The notes beneath the pieces are model-generated. The model worked only from the letters and a program-made list of their open reading frames with translations. It did no database searches and had not been told where the DNA came from. This document shows, piece after piece, positions 60,185 to 64,000 of a stretch of 64,000 nt of DNA (its first letter is position 1; every line of letters starts with the position of its first letter). A program made the position numbers and the translations under genes. Source of the DNA: Cypionkella sp. (GTDB lineage Bacteria > Pseudomonadota > Alphaproteobacteria > Rhodobacterales > Rhodobacteraceae); NCBI GenBank assembly GCA_023255415.1, contig JALRIN010000001.1, positions 1 to 64,000 of the forward strand, given 5' to 3'.

Positions 60185-61333
60185 GTGGTGTTTTCCTTTT
60201 ACAGCCCGCAGGTGCTTCACTTTGGTCGCGGCCAAGGCCAGCACTGTGCGAATTTGGCAAAATCATTTGGAACCAAAGCCTTAGTGGTTCACGGGTCGAC
60301 GACTGCAAGAGCCGAATGGCTGGTGCAGTCTTGCCGCGAAGCCGGTCTGACGCTGCGCACTCTGAGCTGTCTGGGCGAGCCAAGCCTGCCCGATGTAGAA
60401 CAAGCGCTGCAACACATCGCGGGCTTTTCGCCGGATGTGGTTATCGGGCTTGGTGGCGGTTCGGTGCTGGATTTTGCCAAGGCCTTGGCGGCGCTGATTG
60501 GCTGCGCCAGTCCGCCGCGCGATTATCTGGAGGTGGTGGGCCGCGGCCGTGCGCTGGATGTAGCACCCATTCCGCTGATTGCGCTGCCAACCACCGCAGG
60601 GACGGGGGCCGAGGTTACAAAAAACGCGGTGATTTTGGTGCCAGAGTATGGCATTAAGGTCAGCCTGCGCGATCCGCGCATGGTGCCGCAGATTGCTATT
60701 GTTGATCCCAACCTGATGCAGGGCGCGCCAAGACGGGTGGCCTTGGCGGCGGGATTGGATGCGCTGACGCAGGTGATCGAACCCTATGTGTCGCGGCGTG
60801 CCAATCTTATGACCGATGCTTTGTGTCAGGCCGCGATTCCAACTGGTTTTGCGGTGTTGCGCGATCTGGTGGAGCATGACGGACCGCAGGCTTGGGACAA
60901 AATGGCTTGGGTCAGCAGCTGCGGCGGCCTGGCCTTGGCAAATGCCGGATTGGGCGCGGTGCATGGGCTGGCGGGGGTCATTGGCGGCAAAACCAAAGCC
61001 CCGCATGGCGAGATTTGCGGCGCGCTTTTACCCGCGGTTCTGAACGCGCATCTTATCAAAGCCGAGCCTGACAGCGAAGTGGCGCGGCGTTTGCGATTTA
61101 TTTTGCAGCACATCGACATCCATTTCGCCTTGGCAGAACCGGACAGTGGCATTGAAGCCTTGCGCATCTGGAGCAAGGCAATGGGCATTCGAGGGCTGGG
61201 CGCGATGGGGCTTAACCTTTCGGCATGCCCCCAGATTGCAACGGAGGCGGCCGAGGCGTCTTCGATGAAGGGCAATCCTTTTGCCTTGTCACATGCAGAA
61301 TTGGTGCAGATTTTACAGGCCTCACTTTCGTAA
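60185..61333 (+). CDS. Iron-containing alcohol dehydrogenase family protein
   Basis: A protein of about 382 residues of the group III dehydrogenases. The nucleotide-binding motif is VIGLGGGSVLDFAKALA, PTTAGTGAEVTKNAVI follows, and the metal ligands are expected in GLDALTQVIEPY (Asp), VHGLAGVIGG (His) and APHGEICG (His). A GTG start at 60185, 4 bases after the aldolase stop, is assumed; an ATG at 60155 would overlap the aldolase. Its place after glycerol and triose genes suggests an aldehyde or polyol substrate such as lactaldehyde or glycerol, which is inference. Confidence 0.85.
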   Translation: MVFSFYSPQVLHFGRGQGQHCANLAKSFGTKALVVHGSTTARAEWLVQSCREAGLTLRTLSCLGEPSLPDVEQALQHIAGFSPDVVIGLGGGSVLDFAKALAALIGCASPPRDYLEVVGRGRALDVAPIPLIALPTTAGTGAEVTKNAVILVPEYGIKVSLRDPRMVPQIAIVDPNLMQGAPRRVALAAGLDALTQVIEPYVSRRANLMTDALCQAAIPTGFAVLRDLVEHDGPQAWDKMAWVSSCGGLALANAGLGAVHGLAGVIGGKTKAPHGEICGALLPAVLNAHLIKAEPDSEVARRLRFILQHIDIHFALAEPDSGIEALRIWSKAMGIRGLGAMGLNLSACPQIATEAAEASSMKGNPFALSHAELVQILQASLS

Positions 61334-61359
61334 TGGCCCGCCAAAGTGCTGGCGTAGGG

Positions 61360-61629
61360 CTAAAAGAAAAGCTCGACCGCACCCGCATCGCGGGTCTTGG
61401 CCGAGGGTTTGCCCCGCAGCGCATCTGCGATTTCTTGCAAATGCAGTAGGGACAAAGCCTCGGTCATCTCGACCGGGGCCGAGGAATAGCTTGCCGAGAT
61501 TTGCTGCAAAAATCGGCCAAGATCGCCGATTTTCTGCGTCATTAAATCCATGCCTTGCAGCGCGCGCCAATTGGCCAGATCAAAGGGGGTTTGTGCCCTG
61601 GCCAATGTATCTTGAATGATGGTTTCTAG
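61360..61629 (-). pseudogene. 3' fragment of an unknown gene cut by the IS
   Basis: An open minus-strand frame ends at 61360 and runs without a start up to the IS edge at 61629 (LETIIQDTLARAQTPFDLAN ... AGAVELFF). Only a TTG at 61605 could serve as start. The sequence is amphipathic and helical (KIGDLGRFLQQISASYSS), with no recognised family. Its 5' end is missing because the IS begins there. Confidence 0.55.
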
Positions 61630-62478
61630 GCTCAGGACCCATTAATCGTCTTGCGGTCGCCTTGGCTGCGTGATTCACGCTCCCGAACTGATGGGGGCAA
61701 TGATGAGTAATCTTTTCTGGCTGACCGACGTGCAGATGGACCGGCTTCGGCCGTTCTTTCCCAGGTCCCACGGCAAGCCACGGGTCGATGACCGGCGCGT
61801 GTTGAGCGGGATAATCTTCATCAATCGCAAAGGCTTGCGGTGGTGTGATGCGCCCCGGGAGTATGGGCCGCCTAAGACGCTCTACAATCGTTGGAAGCGA
61901 TGGAGCGACAGGGGGGTCTTCGCCCGGATGATGGAGGGTCTGGCCGCTGAGGGCACTGAGCAGAAGACCATCATGATCGATGCAACTTATCTGAAAGCCC
62001 ACCGCACGGCCTCGAGCCTCCGGGTAAAAAGGGGGGCGCGGGCGCCTGATCGGGCGCACGAAAGGCGGGCTCAACACCAAACTGCACGCTGTGACCGACG
62101 CCACGGGGCGGCCAATCCGGTTCTTCATGACGGCTGGCGAGGTCAGCGACTATACCGGGGCAGCCGCGATGCTGAGCAGCCTGCCAGCCTCCGATTGGCT
62201 GATCGCAGATCGAGGCTACGATGCCGACTGGTTCAGAGATGCTTTGAAAGACAAAGGCATACGGGCCTGCATCCCGGGCCGGAAGTCACGCGGCAAAGTC
62301 GTCCGCTACGATAAGCGCCGCTACAAACGACGCAATCGCATCGAAATCATGTTCGGTAGACTGAAGGACTGGCGACGTGTCGCCACGCGCTACGACAGGT
62401 GCCCGAAGGTGTTCCTCTCTGCCATCGCCCTCGCTGCGACCGTTCTCTTCTGGCTTTGAAAATCAATGAGTCTGGAAC
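61630..62478 (+). mobile_element. IS5-family (IS427-like) insertion sequence, 849 bases
   Basis: Imperfect terminal inverted repeats: left GCTCAGGACCCATTAATC at 61630 and right (reverse complement) GTTCCAGACTCATTGATT ending at 62478, 12 of 18 matching. The element carries one transposase in two overlapping frames. Both flanks show CTAG. Two different genes, pointing outward, are each missing their 5' end at the element. Confidence 0.9.
61703..62459 (+). CDS. IS5-family transposase in two frames (OrfA/OrfB)
   Basis: A DDE transposase of about 250 residues when joined. OrfA reads MSNLFWLTDVQMDRLRPFFP to ASSLRVK and the first catalytic Asp (MIDATYLKAHR). The frame must move +1 (or -2) at AAAAAGGGGGG (62026-62036) to reach OrfB, GRGRLIGRTKGG onward, with the second Asp in IADRGYDADW and the Glu in RNRIEIMFGRLKDW. 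Related IS427-group elements produce the fused protein by programmed frameshifting at such a run, so this may be functional, but a one-base loss cannot be excluded. Stop at 62457-62459. Confidence 0.85.
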
Positions 62479-63344
62479 CTAGAAAGACGGTGATCCTTGG
62501 CATGGCCGTGATTGTGGGGCTGGGGCTTGGGGTGATGCTGGCCTTTTTGAAGGAATATGCGCTTGGCGGCATCACCTCGGCGCATCAATTGCAAAATGTC
62601 TTGCACGTCGGGGTTTCGGTTGGCCTGCCCGATGTCGGGCGACGCGACGCGGGCCGCCCTGCCGATCTGGTGACACGCGCGCCGCTCTCGCCCTATGCTG
62701 AAAGCTTTAGAAAGCTGCGCGCTGCACTGGAGTGGCAGGCCGAACGCGCGCCGGTGCAAAGTGGCGCGCGGGTGATCCTGATTTGCTCGGCTCTGCAAGG
62801 CGAAGGCAAAACCACAACCGCCATAGCCCTTGCGCGGACCTATGCCTTGTCAGGGGCTGCGGTTTTGCTGATCGACGCCGATCTGCGCAACCCTTCGGTC
62901 GCGGCGCGCTTGGGGACGACCGAGGCGGCAGGCCTGTTAGAGCATTTGTCGGGCTCGAGTTTGGACGCCGTTGCTCCACAGACGTTGCAAGACCCGCTCT
63001 CGCCGTTGCGGGTGCTGACGGCTGGGGTGCGCCAAACCGTGCCGACGGATCAGCTGTTGAACGGCAAGGCGTGGCAAGACTTGCTTGCCAACCTGAAACA
63101 AGATTTCGATGTCATCGTGATCGACAGCCCGCCGATCTTGCCGGTGGTCGATACCCGCTATCTGCTGCGCCAGGCCGATGTGGTGGCGCAAGTGGTGCGC
63201 TATGGCACAACCCCGCAAGCCGCCGCGCGCGAGGCGGCCCAGCAGGCGCATGACCGGCTGCGGCCCGATGCGCAGCTGATTGGGGTGCTCAGCCACGAGG
63301 TTTTGGGCATCGGCAGCTATGCCGCCTATTCTGCGCAGACCTAG
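62466..63344 (+). pseudogene. C-terminal kinase part of a Wzc/ExoP-like protein, 5' end lost at the IS
   Basis: A 292-residue frame whose first ATG lies inside the IS right end. From 62479 it matches the last part of a polysaccharide co-polymerase/BY-kinase: RKTVILGMAVIVGLGLGVML is the second membrane helix, then the cytosolic kinase with Walker A SALQGEGKTT, Walker A' VLLIDADLRNP and Walker B VIVIDSPP. The whole N-terminal Wzz domain and first helix are missing. Few Tyr are left in the tail. It could still be translated as a membrane-tethered kinase fragment; whether it functions is unknown. Confidence 0.82.
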
Positions 63345-63434
63345 ACCTAGGCCAGCGCGCTTTGCCCTAAAGCTTTCTTAGCCAGGAATATGCAAGCTTT
63401 GCTTCTGCGCCTTTGGGGTGGGGCGGGCATTTTA

Positions 63435-63464
63435 GTGACAAAATATCTTAAAGCATGTTAAAAT
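63435..63464 (+). promoter_or_regulatory. Candidate promoter before the ClpP-fold-like gene
   Basis: GTGACA (63435-63440), 18-base spacer, TAAAAT (63459-63464), in an AT-rich island after the Wzc fragment. Transcription would begin near 63471, leaving a leader of about 115 bases. Confidence 0.45.
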
Positions 63465-63539
63465 CATATCCTTATGGCGTGCCTCTTGCACGGATGTGAC
63501 GCAATTCTGCCCCTCCGGTCCCTTTCCCTGACAGCGCTT

Positions 63540-63562
63540 GCCCCCACAAACAGGGGGCTTTT
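63540..63562 (+). terminator. Terminator-like hairpin in the leader of the next gene
   Basis: GCCCCC (63540-63545) pairs with GGGGGC (63553-63558), loop ACAAACA, followed by TTTT. It lies downstream of the candidate promoter and 24 bases before the next ATG, so it could end a short RNA or attenuate the gene. Confidence 0.55.
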
Positions 63563-63585
63563 ACAGGCCGAAGGGAAAGCCGCCA

Positions 63586-64000
63586 ATGTCAGACCGATTG
63601 CGCCGCCGCAGCACCGGACTTATGGCCACAGTGCTTGTGCTCCTGATGTTTTCTCCCGCGGCCACGCTGCAGGCGCGAACCGCGCTGCGGGTCATTCACA
63701 AAGATATGGGGGGCGATCTGCAGGACCGTCTGGCGGAAGTTGAAGTTTTACGCGGGCAGGGTGTCGCCGTGCGGATCGAAGGCACCTGCGTTTCGGCCTG
63801 CACGCTTTATCTGGGGCTGCCGAAAACCTGCGTCACTGAAACGGCGATTTTGGGCTTTCATGGCCCGCGCACCCGCTTTGACGGGCTGCCTTTGCCGCGC
63901 GCCAGCTTTGAGCGCCTTAGCCAACAGATGGCCAGCCATTACCCGCCGGCACTGCGGCACTGGTTCATGACCAAAGCGCGGCTGGTGACACAAAGCTACT
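63586..64000 (+). CDS. Exported ClpP/crotonase-fold-like protein, 3' end outside window
   Basis: Reads 138 residues from ATG 63586 and is still open at the window edge. A signal peptide (LMATVLVLLMFSPAATLQA) is followed by DLQDRLAEVEVLRGQGVAVR and IEGTCVSACTLYLGLPKTCV, the Cys-x-Ser-Ala-Cys pattern that occurs in ClpP-like periplasmic proteins of unknown function (COG3904-like), in which the Ser takes the nucleophile position. LGFHGPRTRFDGLPLPRASF follows. AAGGGAAAGC lies upstream. Substrate unknown; possibly surface or polysaccharide-related by neighbourhood only. Confidence 0.7.
   Translation, partial: MSDRLRRRSTGLMATVLVLLMFSPAATLQARTALRVIHKDMGGDLQDRLAEVEVLRGQGVAVRIEGTCVSACTLYLGLPKTCVTETAILGFHGPRTRFDGLPLPRASFERLSQQMASHYPPALRHWFMTKARLVTQSY

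Larger units (their letters stand above)
61626..62482. repeat. CTAG flanks of the IS (target site)
   Basis: CTAG occurs directly at both outer ends, 61626-61629 and 62479-62482. IS5-family elements typically target CTAG or YTAR and duplicate it, so matching flanks are expected for a simple insertion, but also for recombination between two copies. Confidence 0.75.

Noticed and set aside
63474..63743. An 89-codon frame before the last gene
   Set aside because: It overlaps the signal-peptide-bearing frame, crosses the terminator-like stem and shows no domain.
1..64000. CRISPR arrays, tRNA or rRNA genes, prophage or toxin-antitoxin modules
   Set aside because: No regularly spaced repeats, clover-leaf or ribosomal sequence, phage structural genes or recognisable toxin-antitoxin pairs were seen on either strand.

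Overview
The window looks like a segment of an alphaproteobacterial genome of the Rhodobacterales (Roseobacter/Rhodobacter group). Evidence is the GC-rich codon use, three complete TRAP transporter sets, an aglEFGAK alpha-glucoside cluster, a glpD-glpSTPQ-V-K glycerol cluster of the rhizobial/rhodobacterial type, a MatR-type malonate cluster, and a downstream element (CCCCCAGGATATTTGGGCC) of a kind I associate with Rhodobacterales intergenic regions. The species cannot be named from sequence alone. No rRNA, tRNA, CRISPR array, prophage or origin was seen.

Layout. 0-6.5 kb: end of argF, a DUF1993 gene, a GalM/MFS pair, and the divergent zinc-uptake locus znuA | zur-znuC-znuB around a Zur box. 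6.6-12.3 kb: a dimethylglycine/sarcosine dehydrogenase-like protein, an exported EF-hand/ferritin-like pair, an AhpD-like protein, a DUF938 methyltransferase and a FAD oxidoreductase. 12.4-14.8 kb: a graveyard holding remnants of a HlyD-permease-ATPase exporter and of cbpA, with an intact cbpM beside it. 14.9-21.4 kb: a LysR regulator, a guanidinobutyrase-like ureohydrolase, a polyamine-type ABC importer and a metallo-beta-lactamase-fold hydrolase, read as a guanidino-compound uptake and catabolism operon. 21.4-25.4 kb: MYG1 and a TRAP transporter on the minus strand. 25.6-33.8 kb: a GH1 beta-glucosidase divergent from aglEFGAK, with three LacI-type operator-like sites between. 33.9-40.1 kb: an acetylpolyamine amidohydrolase-like protein, then a TRAP-amidase operon whose binding-protein gene carries one in-frame TGA. 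40.2-47.8 kb: a zinc-free-looking MDR oxidoreductase and matR, divergent from malonate TRAP genes, malonyl-CoA decarboxylase and malonyl-CoA synthetase. 47.9-61.3 kb: glpR divergent from glpD-S-T-P-Q-DUF2160-V-K, followed without a clear break by fructose-1,6-bisphosphatase, Calvin-type class II aldolase and an iron alcohol dehydrogenase. 61.3-64 kb: an IS5-family element with CTAG on both sides, flanked by two different 5'-truncated genes (an unknown minus-strand gene and the C-terminal kinase domain of a Wzc/ExoP-like protein), then the start of an exported ClpP-fold-like protein.

Taken together this is a nutrient-scavenging region: each block pairs a high-affinity importer with the first catabolic enzymes and usually a local regulator and operator. 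The observations that most repay checking are the asymmetric GlpS/GlpT ATPase pair, the extension of the glycerol operon into gluconeogenesis, the in-frame TGA in an otherwise healthy TRAP gene, the extra roughly 75-residue membrane insert in AglF, the LacI-type sites before aglE, and the IS junction that joins two beheaded genes. I did not find a convincing entirely new defence or mobile system.
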